A stretch of 64,000 nucleotides of DNA. It comes from Whalleya microplaca (taxonomy: Eukaryota > Ascomycota > Sordariomycetes > Xylariales > Xylariaceae). Position numbers and translations under genes: made by a program. Location of the stretch: positions 124,001-188,000 of the forward strand of contig MU385721.1 in the NCBI GenBank assembly GCA_022497155.1. Reading direction: 5' to 3'. Shown piece after piece: positions 21,524 to 32,773 of the stretch. Positions within the stretch are counted from its first letter, which is position 1, and every line of letters begins with the position of its first letter. The notes below the pieces were generated by a model, which was not told the origin of the DNA, made no database searches, and saw only the letters and a list, made by a program, of their open reading frames with translations.

Positions 21524-21717
21524 TGTCACGATAATAGGGATATTAAAGATCTCTTTTAAGCCTATGGATCTCGGAGCAATATTGCTCCGAGATCCATAGG
21601 CTTAAAAAGAGATCTTCTGTAACTAGAAGATCCTTCGGATCTTGGATCTTGACACAATTTTACTAGAGTGATCACGGCAGCACCTAAATGATCTTTGTAC
21701 ACACTGTAACTGTGATA
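21524..21717. mobile_element. solo LTR-like insertion, 194 bp, with 5-bp target duplication
   Basis: Starts TGTCACG and ends GTGATA, so the ends are short inverted repeats close to TG...CA LTR termini (a final C-to-T change would turn GTGACA into GTGATA). GGTTT flanks it at 21519-21523 and 21718-21722. No coding capacity. Its termini resemble those of the 218-bp LTRs at 18142 and 20166, and the target (GGTTT versus AGTTT) is similar, but the interior differs. It contains a 69-bp palindrome. Confidence 0.75.
21547..21615. repeat. 69-bp near-perfect palindrome in the solo-LTR-like insertion
   Basis: Arms 21547-21580 and 21581-21615 are complementary throughout except for one extra A in the right arm, and there is no loop (centre GCAAT/ATTGC). 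A second small hairpin (AAGATCC-TTC-GGATCTT) follows at about 21626-21642. Confidence 0.9.
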
Positions 21718-22402
21718 GGTTTCGCATGACTGTGGGCAGCCCAACTGCCACCTCACGTTCGCACATCGGCCTCAATTACCAATGCCTGACAGGAGGTAAC
21801 AGAGGTCCATTGCTGGCTGATTTCCCTACTCAACCATGTTCAGGTGGCATATTCACTAGCCACCACTTCCCTGCGTTGGTTACCTATTTATTCTGAGTCA
21901 AATGCTTTGAGCATGCTAATAAGGCGTAGGTGTTGGGACGGCAAGAATCTTGATAGCCCAGACCATCAATCTCATATGTATAACACGGTCGACACAGATT
22001 ATTTCAACAACGCGCCTCCATGCCCGGCATCTCATCCTGTCCGTGTACCACAAGTGACTTTTGAGCAAACCTGGGACACTACCAAGTTTAATAGTATGTG
22101 GACTTCGGGTGCTCCTAATCCGTTTGTGTGGAGCTTTGAAGGTAGTGGGTACGGAACCCATGCCGATTACATGTTCGGTTGGAAGGACGATTCCCTTCAG
22201 CGTGCGATGGATAAGTCCGAGTGCTTCTACGATGGCTGCGGTTCTATCCAGAAGCAGGCTATGGCCGTCGCCAACGAGTGTAAGATTGAGGATGCGGTTG
22301 GTGAGGAGACCGATGGATGTAAGTCCCAAAACTTGCCAACATTTGCGATGGAAATGCTAATTTGTAATAGGGCTCGATAGCCTCCCAGGCATGACCGCAT
22401 AA

Positions 22403-23054
22403 TTGGGTGAGGTTACGGAAGGTCCATACGTTGTAGCCCATGGCAATTCGTTTTTGTCGTTAAGTATACAAGCTCCGATCGACTTTATGGGATTTCAAAT
22501 TCGGTTTGAATTTAGTATTAGCCAAGTGTTATCTATATATGTCGTTCTCTACCTAGATCTGCATCTCCTCATATATATGTGACGTCGAATAAGCTCGCCT
22601 TTGGCTGATACGGAAATAAATCCTATGCGCTGGCTGTAAGCTCGTTTGAAGCATCTTTGATCGGGCCAGCCAACAGCGTATACAAAGCGAACACGAAAAA
22701 CCCATAATACGTGATATGAAATAGGTACTGGAGGGTGGGATTGGCGGAATGCTGAGTTTATCCAATTAGTTGTCGTCATTTATCAACAAAATCTGGACGA
22801 CACGACAGAAATCTCGAACGAACCGCTCTCCATATTATGATATTTGAGTGTATGTGCAGTGTCTCATGATATGGAATCTATAGAGTGCTTGATTGATTAT
22901 TTCAACAACCGCTCATAAAATCGATGGAAGCAACTGTGGGAAGGTGAAGCTGCGTTAGGAGATATATACATCACCCGAATGTGGCCCTCAGCAATTGTCA
23001 TTACTACTAATAGATATGGGTTGTCTTAAAATCAAATAATTTAGACCTGTACAA
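22403..23054. other. intergenic, no supported gene
   Basis: Downstream of the broken DUF1996 gene; only short spurious frames. Confidence 0.45.
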
Positions 23055-23529
23055 GTCCCTCCCACGGGGTTGGTCCCACAGTCCCGTGGGACTCCCATGG
23101 GATTTTGATTTTTTTTTTTCCCATAAGAATCCCACGGGACCGTTAAAAATCTATAGGACTCTTATGGGAATTTTATAATAAAAAAAGTTAGCTTTATTTA
23201 GCTTTATCGGCGATTAATTAATTATAAAAAGGCTTTCCGGGCTTCCGGGGCTTTATATTATTAATAATATTATATTTTTATATATAATTTTCGATTATTT
23301 CCCGATTATTTTATTATATATAATGTTTAAGTTTTAATAAAATTTTATATTTATACTTTTTAAACTTATTAAAAAATAATTTTAAAATATTATTATTTCT
23401 TATGGGACTTTTATGGGACTTAAATAATGGGAGGGAATTTCGTGGGAGTCCCACCACTAGCGTGGGACTTACATGGGAGTCCCATCACTTCCTATGGGAA
23501 TTGGTGGGAGTCCCATGGGACTCCCATGT
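23055..23529. mobile_element. AT-rich element with clustered GGGACTCCC palindromic motifs, probable non-autonomous transposon remnant
   Basis: Both ends are dense in the self-complementary motif TGGGAGTCCCATGGGACTCCCA and its parts: left about 23055-23175, right about 23395-23529. The ~200 bp between are almost pure A/T and look RIP-decayed. The ends are roughly inverted with respect to each other and TA lies just outside on both sides (TACAAG..., ...CATGTA), but I cannot fix exact termini. Subterminal motif clusters like this are typical of transposase binding sites in DNA transposons; the superfamily is unknown. Confidence 0.55.
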
Positions 23530-23584
23530 ATAAGTTAAGCTTACGGCAATTCAAGACTCTTGAATTGCCGTAAGCTTAACTTAT
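23530..23584. repeat. perfect 55-bp palindrome
   Basis: Arms of 27 nt (23530-23556 and 23558-23584) around a single C at 23557, with no mismatch. It abuts the GGGACTCCC-rich element directly. Confidence 0.95.
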
Positions 23585-24416
23585 TTAGGGATAACTTACG
23601 TTATAGCCCCAGATGTAGGTCCAAGTCGCCTAAATCAAATATATTTGAAAATACTCTCTTTTCTTAGACACCACCACCAAAGACTAAAAGGGGTTGAATA
23701 TCAATTCTAATATAGCCACGCCGCCGCAACAATTCCCGACCACGGTGAAGAGGGAACTCGGCCACAACGATGGCCCGGAAACCTCGGCGCCAAGGGCACT
23801 TCGACCCGTGCAGCCGACGCCGACGCATAGACAAAGCCGCCAGCCTCGCAACAAGCCACCGCATCGGTATTGGCCCAGTCGCCAGTGAAGTGAGTTTGCC
23901 GCACAGAGCTGCATAGGCCTATACTGCCACCCTTATTGAGACCTGACTAAGCGCGGCAGGGGTTCAAAGTTCAGGGAGTTCAGGGGTAGATTAGTGGGTA
24001 ATTCACAATCAAGTCAAGACAATAGCTAGAATTGACTTAACTTATTAAATTGATGGAAATACTGAGCTACCTCGAATGGACTGACGCCGTCCACGATCTG
24101 GAAATTGTCTTCCGATCGTGGCCATTGAGGTTTACTAGATGATCAAACAAGGAAATGTCTTCATTCATCATCATAACTAAACCACTGCCGAGAACACTAC
24201 AATAACCAACGGCCTAAAGTCCCATCCCGCATCCATGTTATACAATAGTTCATCTGCAGAAATTCCGTGGGTTCCCCAATTAACGGTAGCGCTTCTCCAA
24301 GCTTAGCTCGCTTTTCTATGTGTAACTTTCCATCATAATAGGAAAATCAGGAACAATCCTATTTCAAAGAAATTCTTGACTCCATGACCGCATGAAGGTT
24401 TGAAGCAAATTTATGG
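23585..24416. other. spacer between transposon debris and the Clr5-ankyrin gene
   Basis: A GC-richer patch at 23700-23890 has open frames on both strands but no family signature. It includes the 3' flank of the minus-strand gene ending at 24417. Confidence 0.4.
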
Positions 24417-27400
24417 TCAGATAACACTACCGGACCCTTCAATCATAGGCATAATTCCACCCGACACTGCCAATTCCAGGACCAAGTCTTTGCATGCTAT
24501 GTGCCCATTCTCCTCAGCCAGCTCCATCGCCCTACGACATTGATCAATGGGGAAACCAAAACCGAGACTCGCGTTCCAGAGAAACTGGATCATGTCCAAT
24601 CGGCCGTGCTCGGCGGCACATTCGATAGGCGATCGTCCGAGAAACGTAGATGGGGGGCTATATAGCGAGGCACCATGGTCAAGCAAAGTTGCGGCAATAT
24701 TACAATTTCCGCTCATGGCTGCGCATTGCAAGGCTGTTCCGCCATGATGCTCTGCTGCTTTGTCATTGGCGTTTGCTCCTTTTTGTAGCAATAATTCGAC
24801 AATGTCCAGACTACCCTGTTCTGCAGCGGCTTGCAATGGAGTCCATTTTATCCCGTGGATAGCCACTTTGTTGATATCCGCGCCTCGACTTATGATGAAT
24901 TGGACCATACTCTTATTTTTTGTTTCAATTGCAACTATTATTGCCGTCTTATTAGCTCGTCGCCTATGTCCGATCCCAGCAATATCCACAATCTGGTCGA
25001 CATTGCAACCGGCATCAAGGAGCCTTGTGGTTAATGGGAAGCCATAGCAGCCACTCGCGGCATCTCTTTGGATTGCCATACCCAGTGGGGATGGTTGTGT
25101 TTCATCAGATCCACAAGATCTAACATCGATCGCTGAGCAAGCAAGGAGCAGTTCTAAGGCCTCGATGTTGCTAGGGTCTTGTTCGAGTGCCTTTCTCACA
25201 GCCCCTGTTCCAAATGACCTGATGGGCATCTTGGTCGGAGGGATGTGCTCCAAGAGTATGCGTAGCATAGCAGTGTGCCCATTTACAGCATTTTCAAGTG
25301 CCAGATCATTAATCGCATCGGCTCCACACTCCAAAAGATGACTCAGAATTGCACTATCATCTCTCTTGACTGCAATTGCTAGACACCTGGTCAAGATGTT
25401 TCTTGTGAGTCGGCCGGATTGGTTGAAAAACTCTAACATACCCATATCCGCATCTCCTGACTCTAAGTTTTCGATGAACACTTCTCTGAACATTATGCTC
25501 TCCTGAGGATCGTCGTAATTAATCCTATAGATGTCAAGATCTGGGAAAGTCGACATCAAATCAGTGAGAACTGGCTGGTTGCCCCATTTGTACGCTTCTA
25601 TCATGAGAGACGCCTGTTCTTCGAAATTATAATCACGCTCTGCTCCTACATCAAGCAGCAGGCGAACAACGCATTCTCGTCGATATTTGACTGCACAGAG
25701 AAGTGCTCTTCGCATTGCATGTCCTGTCGCCTTAGGGTGAATTGATAATAGCTTCTTCACATATTCAAGATCCCCTACTCTAGATGCAGCAGCAATGGCA
25801 GATGCAAATCTACTTTCAGACTTACGATTAATTAAACCAAGGGTTTCAAGCGCGCCTTCGCTTTCAAGCTTTCTGATGAGCAGAGCATCTTCCGCACCGA
25901 TTGCTTCAGCTAGTGGTGTTGTAAACTGGGATTCCCCATAACGGGTGGCAATATTCTCACAAGGGGCTCGGCGGATATCGGGTTTCTGAGCAAGAACGAA
26001 CTCAATAAGTCCGTGATTGCGGCTTGCAATTGCCGCGCTGAGGACTTGGGTTGGAGACTTCGCATATTGGAAAAGGCTTCGAACGAGTTGGATATAACCT
26101 TGTTTGGCTCCAACGACGATTGTCGAATTCACAATTGTTGTATGTTCGGCTGATGAATAAAAGGGGCGACTCGAGCATTGTTTACACCCAGTATGTTCAC
26201 AGTCAGATAGAATCTTGGTAATTACTTCTGTAGCCTCTTCGTCTGTAAGTTCCTCCGCGATATATTGCAAGTTGGGGATGTTCGACGACACTGTAGACAG
26301 AGCCTCGGAATGATCGGACGGCGCAAGCGCGTGTAGAAGCTTCTTAGCCAGATCCATTCTAACGAATCTCCGAAGAGCGCAACAGATGCAATCAGCATAT
26401 ATTTTCGCTCCGGCTTTGATCAATAATTCCACTACCTCAAGATATTCTGACGAGAATGCGCTGTGATCACGCTTGCTTGCGTCCTTGGGGCAGATTCCTG
26501 TTATCAAAAGGCCCAAAGCCCCTTCAAGAGAGCCGTAGACATATCTTCTGTTGAAAATCGGTTTGTTGACTTCAGGTTTGAACCGAAGCAATTCCTTAAT
26601 TACTCCCAGTCGTTGGAGCTCAGCAGCTCGCCCCAGAGGGGTATACATTCTACCGTCGACTAAGTAGACTGTCTCATTGACGTCTACGAGACCTGTTTGA
26701 AGAAGAAATCTGGTTGTATTGTGATCGCCTGACTCTATTGCCGCTCGAAATAGGTTTTCTGCGAGGCTCCTTACCACGTGGCTTGGGTTATCCCGGAACA
26801 AACGAGTCAATAGCGAAGTGACGTTACTATTTTGGTTGAGGAACCTGAAGACACATTTAATTGGTATGTCTTCCAAACCCAGGAATCCATTTGCGCTTGA
26901 ATATAAAAGAAGTCGATGCAGTTCAGCCTCCGTAGTCATCTGTGAGGGTCCAGCTATGTTGTTATTTCCATCTCCCTGCTGAACTCTAGGTCGAATGTAG
27001 TCCAATGTTTGTAAATTAAGCTCTGCACGGTCGACGTTTGCGCGAAACGACTTCCCATTGGCTTTTGTCATAATAGTAGCAGCTTCAGTGACAAATATAT
27101 TTACTAATCTCAGGAGTCCTGAAACCAGACCAGATTCTTGCGTTGGAGATGGATAAGTAGTTAATTTAAGGCGTTTTAACGCCAAATAACGCTCAAATAT
27201 ATCAAAGGGCAAATTATACAGGTACGTTGTTGCAGAAGGAAATTGAACAAGGTCAGTTAGGCGCAATGGAGAGGTCAACAACTCCGAGTTCGGACATGTG
27301 CTATCCGCGTACAGCCGATACTGAGCAAATGAACGCGGTTCTTGGGATTCATATCCAACAAGAGGGAAGTCCATGGACTGCACGGCACCTTCGTTCCCAC

Positions 27401-28144
27401 TGGCGGCCAACCAATTGTCGGAGATGAGGCCCGGGGTATAGAGCGATTGAAGCTGGGGAGATAGGATGCCAAGTCTTGGTGGATCGATGTTCTCATAGTA
27501 TTGGTGGTTTGCGCTACCGTCATGTGTGTGTCCGATTCGAACGCCGTTGTTTTCAGCTAGCTGCATCTGGGTGCTAACATCGAGTGCTGCGTTGGAACGC
27601 GTCTGGTGTCGACCGAGTGTGGGATCTTCATCGACCGGGTGTATGTACTGAGACCATTGACCGCCAGGGGCTTGAGTCTGGATCACGATGTCACTGGTAT
27701 TTCCATCATTTAATTCGTTGTTTACACCCGTCTCTGTTCGATGGTGCCTCCTAGAGGTATTGTTGCCCCGGCAGTAGCGCCTTGCTCGATCAATTCTTTT
27801 CATTGACACAAGACGATCTGAAACGAAAACCCTAGACTTGACGCCACGAGAGCCCAAAGAGTCAACTGTTTCGAGTACTTCTTCCCATTCGTGTCTTCTC
27901 AAGTTTTTGCGAGCCTTCCAACATCTGAGCTGAGCCTCAAACTGGGAGACACTGCATAAATACTGTCAGTTTGCTCGACCAAATCTTCAGAAAAGTGGTC
28001 TTACGTAGCAGTAAACCCGTGGTCATGATCCATAGCTTCGACTAATTTATCGATAGAAAGATCATTATTTAGATACAGATTCAGGATCGTTTCTTTATGA
28101 TTGTCCCAGCAGCTTTGGGGAATCTTGCGAGATTTGATGTCCAT
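24417..28144 (-). CDS. Clr5-domain ankyrin-repeat protein, about 1224 aa
   Basis: Exons 28144-28005 and 27951-24417 flank a 53-nt intron (GTAAGA donor, CTGAC branch, GCAG acceptor). Splicing completes an N-terminal Clr5 domain (residues about 8-65): IPQSCWDNHKETILNLYL, MDHDHGFTAT, then VSQFEAQLRCWKARKNLRRHEW. Clr5 is a putative DNA-binding domain found at the N-terminus of many fungal proteins. A ~250-residue low-complexity linker follows, then some 20 ankyrin-like units; the clearest are near the C-terminus (WTPLQAAAEQGSLDIVELLLQKGANAND, in the genomic segment around 24770-24850, and the following TALQCAAMSGNCNIAATLLDHGA). Such proteins are candidates for scaffold, regulatory or self/non-self functions, but none is established here. 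The start is the ATG at 28144; the open frame extends further upstream without an ATG. Confidence 0.87.
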
Positions 28145-29404
28145 TTCTGCTGATAGAGAGGCGTGGATGAGATACTGTCTTGTGTCTGGGGGAGGGGTTA
28201 GCACGGAACGCTTAAAAGACAGGATGGCCGGCTACTGAATTCATAGACCCATGCTCTTCTTCATATATTGGTTTGTCGTGTACATAATTCAAAGCCTGTC
28301 AGAGGTCTCGGCAGCCTGCTGCAGGAGGGGAAGGGGTGAGCGAATCTACCATAATTGCTGCGTAGGTAATTACACCCCGTCCGCGACATGATGGCATCGA
28401 TCTTGGCTGCTGCTCAACAGCATAATCCACGCACACAACTGCGCCAAATATCATTCGTCTACATTCTGCATAATGCGACGGCGGCTCAGCCAGCTATGGT
28501 TTTGTCAGGCTTTGCGTAGTCACATGTTGTGTGACACACCCTGAAGGATGTTTCATCTAGACATTGTCATATAGTTCTATCAATCATATTTCCGCATTCT
28601 GCTGTTGGTACTCAGATTTCGTCGCCGACACTCTTCTTAGCAGTGCCGCTTTAATTAAGGGGGTATGCGATTTGCATATTCACCTAATTGAGTGCATCAT
28701 ATTATGCATGCCAGCAGCAGCCTGCATACTGCCTGAGATGCTTTTATCAATATGGTGCGCGGCCTGACTCATAATGATGCCTAGGGATGTCTGAAAAGAT
28801 ATTGCGAGGCCCTGCTTCGCTCTTTACAATAGATAGATACCGAGTATAGTTAACGTTGAACCAGCAAATACAATTATTCAAGTCCGGTCATATAACAACT
28901 CTAAACTAGTTTGAAGTAACTTAAGGGATGCACGGTGCTGCGAGGACCCGCCTCAGTTATCTTGAATTAGATAGGTAGATAAGTTAGGAAAGATACTTGA
29001 GATTCAGCATTGGATTGATTGTTCTACAGCTCAACAATGTTGTGCTTCATTGATAACATCTAGTTTGGTTATAAAACATGTACTTGGATATATCTACTAA
29101 GTGGGTATGTAATCAATATAAGCAAACTCAATGGAATGTTTACCCCACGCATGTAGTCATCTCGATACGTCAATGCGATTGTTGCTGATTGGACGAACTA
29201 AAGTATGTAGTTCAAACAGCCAAGGGTACGTGTGTATGCACTAATGAGAGCGAATCCGACGACGTCATTGACTATCACCTTCGAGAGCTTGCGTCAGAAC
29301 TTATTCACAATAACATTACAACAGCCTGTTCAGTGCCCAGAAGTTCACTGTTGGCCTTGACAACAGCATCTGTTGTATTCATTCAACCACTGCTGTCAAA
29401 GAAG
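28145..29404. other. divergent intergenic region
   Basis: Holds the promoters of the minus-strand Clr5-ankyrin gene and the plus-strand gene at 29405. No further gene is supported; the in-frame extension from 29189 to 29404 reads like 5' leader. Confidence 0.45.
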
Positions 29405-29929
29405 ATGGAACCCTCAGGACCAGCACAACCTCCAAAGGACGCTGCTTACAAGACGCAAGGCAATGCCGCTACCAAAAACCCATCAGAGCAGCACAATACA
29501 CAACACCACACTCATGGCCACCCCATAGATGAGCGATTGCCGGCAAGTCAGGCATCCGGTATTGGCGATGCCATGCCCTCAAGCTTAGGGTATGGAGTTC
29601 GTGGTGCTCCGCCCAGTGAGGAGAAGTACGGCCGTACTCATGAGCAAGTTGGCCGAAACCGAGAATTGGATGGAGATCAGATGCGTGCTCCCGGTGAAGG
29701 AGACGTGGCCGCTGCGGTTGACCGCAAGCCGGGGGCGAGCGGATCACAGCCCGACCTGGCGAGTGATCTCGATCGGTAATTTCAACGCCCTATATTGATG
29801 AGAAGATCCACTGATGCATCAATCAGCAAGAAACAGGAACAGGCTTCGGCCAGAGAGGCCATTAAGGATGATCGGAAACATGGTACGATCTCTGATGGAG
29901 GCGATATTAGAGCCGGTGTCAATACCTAA
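29405..29929 (+). CDS. small hydrophilic protein of unknown function, 157 aa
   Basis: Exons 29405-29775 and 29827-29929 with a 51-nt intron (GTAATT donor, TCAG acceptor). Splicing continues the polar sequence without a break (ASDLDR then KKQEQASAREAIKDD), which argues that it is real. The product is Gly/Pro/Gln/Asp-rich with no hydrophobic segment: AAYKTQGNAATKNPSEQH, GIGDAMPSSLGYGVRGAPPS, EEKYGRTHEQVGRNRELDGD. This resembles hydrophilic, probably disordered stress-type proteins common in ascomycetes, but I know no named family. An upstream in-frame extension begins at 29189; the ATG at 29405 marks where protein-like composition starts. Confidence 0.65.
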
Positions 29930-30033
29930 GATTGGTACTTTGTGTTAGATTAGCTTATGAGCCGGAACAGCTACGCAGTGTATTTTATTTTTGTGTCCCT
30001 AGTCAAATATCAGGCCGATGTGACCTTTTACAG

Positions 30034-30036
<3 letters not shown>

Positions 30037-30064
<28 letters not shown>
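30037..30064. repeat. (AT)14 microsatellite
   Basis: Uninterrupted AT dinucleotide run in the 3' flank of the small hydrophilic gene. Confidence 0.95.
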
Positions 30065-30067
<3 letters not shown>

Positions 30068-30233
30068 TTGAGGATAAACTACCTCAATATTTATCCCATT
30101 TACATTTAGGTTATTTTCATATGTTCTTTCATTGTATGGGTAATAGGTACCCTCTCATATTTCACTCGTATCGTGTCAAGCTGAAGTTTCCGCTATAGTG
30201 TCGAAGATGACACATTCCGCGTGTGATGCCTGG

Positions 30234-31674
30234 CTATAAAATATTGAGCAACCATTTCCATTTCCATAACAAGCCCCAACCCCCAAATACCGACGAGAGC
30301 CCCGTAAATACGATGAGGGGTCCGTAGGTTGTCCCATAACCAAACCCTCCCATCGAGCTCGCGCTTCCGACCTTAAGCAGCGGTATACTAGCTAAACCAC
30401 CGCTCACATATCCAATTCCTCTTGCTCCATTCAGCAACCCGTATATCATCCCGGTATCTATTGCTTCGTTCCTCTGCGCAGCTTCGTGTTCTAGTTCGTT
30501 AATGACGCCTCCCCAGGTTGCGCTGTAGCCGCCGGCAAAGAAGCCAAAGGTTGTAGAGAACAACACTAGAAGCGCCATACTACCCTGCGATGTCAAACCC
30601 CAGAATAGAAATGCGGACAGGGCAGAGCTAACGGCAGATATCCCAGTAACTGTCGGCGCAGACAGAGGAAAGTACTTGTTGTCAGTGAGATAGCCGAAGA
30701 AAGACGAGGCGAAAATTCCGGGGACGTTAAAAAGGGTAAGTAGTAAAGTCGCCGAGTTCTGGGAAAGCAGCGTAACCTCGTGTGCGTACGTATTTAGATA
30801 CGTTTGTGGGATGCCATAGCCACAGCTCTGTAGTATTATAGCAAGGCAATAGACATAGAAGGTGTGGTGCCTTAGGAATTGCCAGGGGATATTCCGCGCT
30901 CGATGTGTGCTCCAGGACAAGCTCGACGGGAGAGTCGGCACCAGGAATATCGCGGCAATGCTACTCCCGGCAGCGATAACCGTCCATATCCTCAGCGTGA
31001 CCCTAAACCCATACCGATCAAGAAGAGCTCGCAGGAGGAATGGGCAAGCTGATCCGACGATGTTTTTACAGGATAGAACGATTCCATAAGCCACAGCCCG
31101 ATTGCCGGTATTGAACCATTCCCCGAGAGATAGTGTCATTGGACTATATACGAGAGCACAGCCTAATGCCGCCAAGACTCCCTGTGTAGCAACTAAATGC
31201 CAGACATGAGTGCTGAAAGACGATAAAAGGAAGCTGACACATGTGAGTACAGCGCCACAGACAGCTGCTGTCTGGCGTCTGTGAGCCCATCTTTTAGTAA
31301 ACAGCGCGAATAAGAAAGGCATAGAAAGGTACATCACGCCGTTAGTGGTTGTACCGATGACACCAGTAGCCTCCCGGCCCCCTTTCAGCGTCCAATTTCC
31401 AGAAAAATATTCTTGGAAGACGCCCCAGCTCATGGCGAACCCTATGCATACATTAGCAAGAGTCTCATCACAATGTAGAACCATATCTACCCCAAATCGG
31501 CATTTGCAGGATTGCAGAGCCTAATAGAACGCAGGCTCTCTTCCTATTTGGCATCCAGGGACTTGATTCAGCGTGACCGAGGTTGGGCGCGTCTAGTTCG
31601 ATATCGCGCTGTTCTCGCTCGCTGACCTCTGGTGATTGGGCCTCTTGAACAGAAATATCCTCATCTCGTGCCAT
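30234..31674 (-). CDS. MFS transporter, monocarboxylate-transporter (MCT)-like, 463 aa
   Basis: Exons 31674-31491 and 31441-30234 with a 49-nt intron (GTAGAT donor, TGCTAAT branch, ATAG acceptor). Splicing gives IWGFAMSWGVFQEYF, the N-terminal MCT signature region of TM1. The cytosolic N-terminus is acidic; about twelve hydrophobic segments follow. Visible MCT-type features are GVIGTTTNGVMYLSMP (TM2), GVLAALGCALVYSPMTLSLGEWF and RAVAYGIVLSCKNIVGSACPF in TM4-5, and GFFAGGYSATWGG in TM10. The family moves monocarboxylates or related organic compounds across the plasma membrane by proton coupling; fungal members have varied, mostly untested substrates. It lies 1.1 kb downstream of the P450 gene on the same strand. 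Confidence 0.87.
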
Positions 31675-32773
31675 TGTGACTCAACTACGGCTTGGAATCC
31701 TTTTGAGGCGTTGAAAATCCAATCTTGAACCATCATATGGCTAGTCATTTAGAAGTATACACATTTTATTAGGTTTTTGTATAAGAGAGATGACAGTGAA
31801 TGCCGGAGCCGATCTAGGCTTTCCTGACCCCGCATACGCTTCACCGCTACGCTGAAGTATACAGCCGATGTGACTGACCAAACAGCAACAGCCACTAGCA
31901 CTAGCTGGCATGCTGGAAGCGATATACTTGAAGGGCGCACTTCCTATAGTATACAAGCACTAGTAGGGTGCTCTACTGGTCAAGACCAAATGGTCAGTGG
32001 ACCCAAGGGACCTTGTTATCTTGGGAGCAGTAGGTAAATGATGGTCAGATTGATAGATAACGTTTTGCCGAGACAGGGGGCAAATAACAGAGCACCGAAG
32101 CACTTTGTACCGGTAATCTTCGCTGCTTGTAATTTAGCATGCTGATGAATAATAATATGCATCCCTATCCATGAAATCAACAAATTTCAATCGAAATTCG
32201 AGATGTAAGATCCTAAGTTTAAAAAGCAGTTCTGGTAAATATTTACTTTTTACATGATAGATAACAGGTATTGTTTCATTCCAGTGAGATAAACCCGAAG
32301 AAAGCTAGGAGTAAATCAGTGAGATAAAAAAAACATAATGCGTATCCAGCATTACTTACCGGAAAATCTTTTCATGAACCTGTTGGGCGAAGTTACGAGA
32401 AGCGTAATGGCTGGATTAACCCAAGGTAAAGTTAGAAGGGAGCGTCACCCCTTTATATATACGCAAGCGGCAGCCATATGTAAGCCTTTATACAGCCCTC
32501 TAGGCATAATACAGCAGAAAATTCCCTGTCATGAAATATAGGAGGTAGGTATGACATCACAATTTCATCCATCGATAGCTAAGAAAGTACATTTCAAACT
32601 ACCTAGGTACATGTATTACGATAGGAAAAAAGTTGCTTTAGTCAAGGTACCTATCCATGTTAGCTTTTCTTTCCAAGTCTTTGTCCATTGCTTGGTCGTC
32701 CAAAGATAACAAGTAGGTATAAAAACGAACTAGCTAAGCTACAAGTAATGAGGCTTCGAACCTAAACCCTTGC
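31675..32773. other. spacer between P450 and MFS genes
   Basis: Promoter of the MFS gene and 3' flank of the P450. No further gene is supported. Confidence 0.45.

Larger units (their letters stand above)
21046..22402 (+). pseudogene. secreted DUF1996-domain protein gene, disrupted by a solo-LTR-like insertion
   Basis: Exons inferred at 21046-21462, 21518-21874 (interrupted), 21930-22318 and 22371-22402, with introns of 52-55 nt and normal splice signals. The product starts with a signal peptide (MKLLSAIALIAPVHA) and has DUF1996 features: RLDPVVQPGMNPSAHVHHIVGGN, CTTC, SNYWTAHLYF, then GFRMTVGSP, LNYQCLTGG, HHFPACWDGKNLDSPDHQSH and a closing LDSLPGMTA. The family is extracellular or wall-associated and of unknown function. 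Exon 2 is cut right after the Gly-Phe of GFRM by 194 bp starting TGTCAC and ending GTGATA, with GGTTT on both sides. Insertion plus duplication is 199 bp, so reading through shifts the frame and meets stops. No other lesion is seen, so the break looks recent. Confidence 0.85.
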
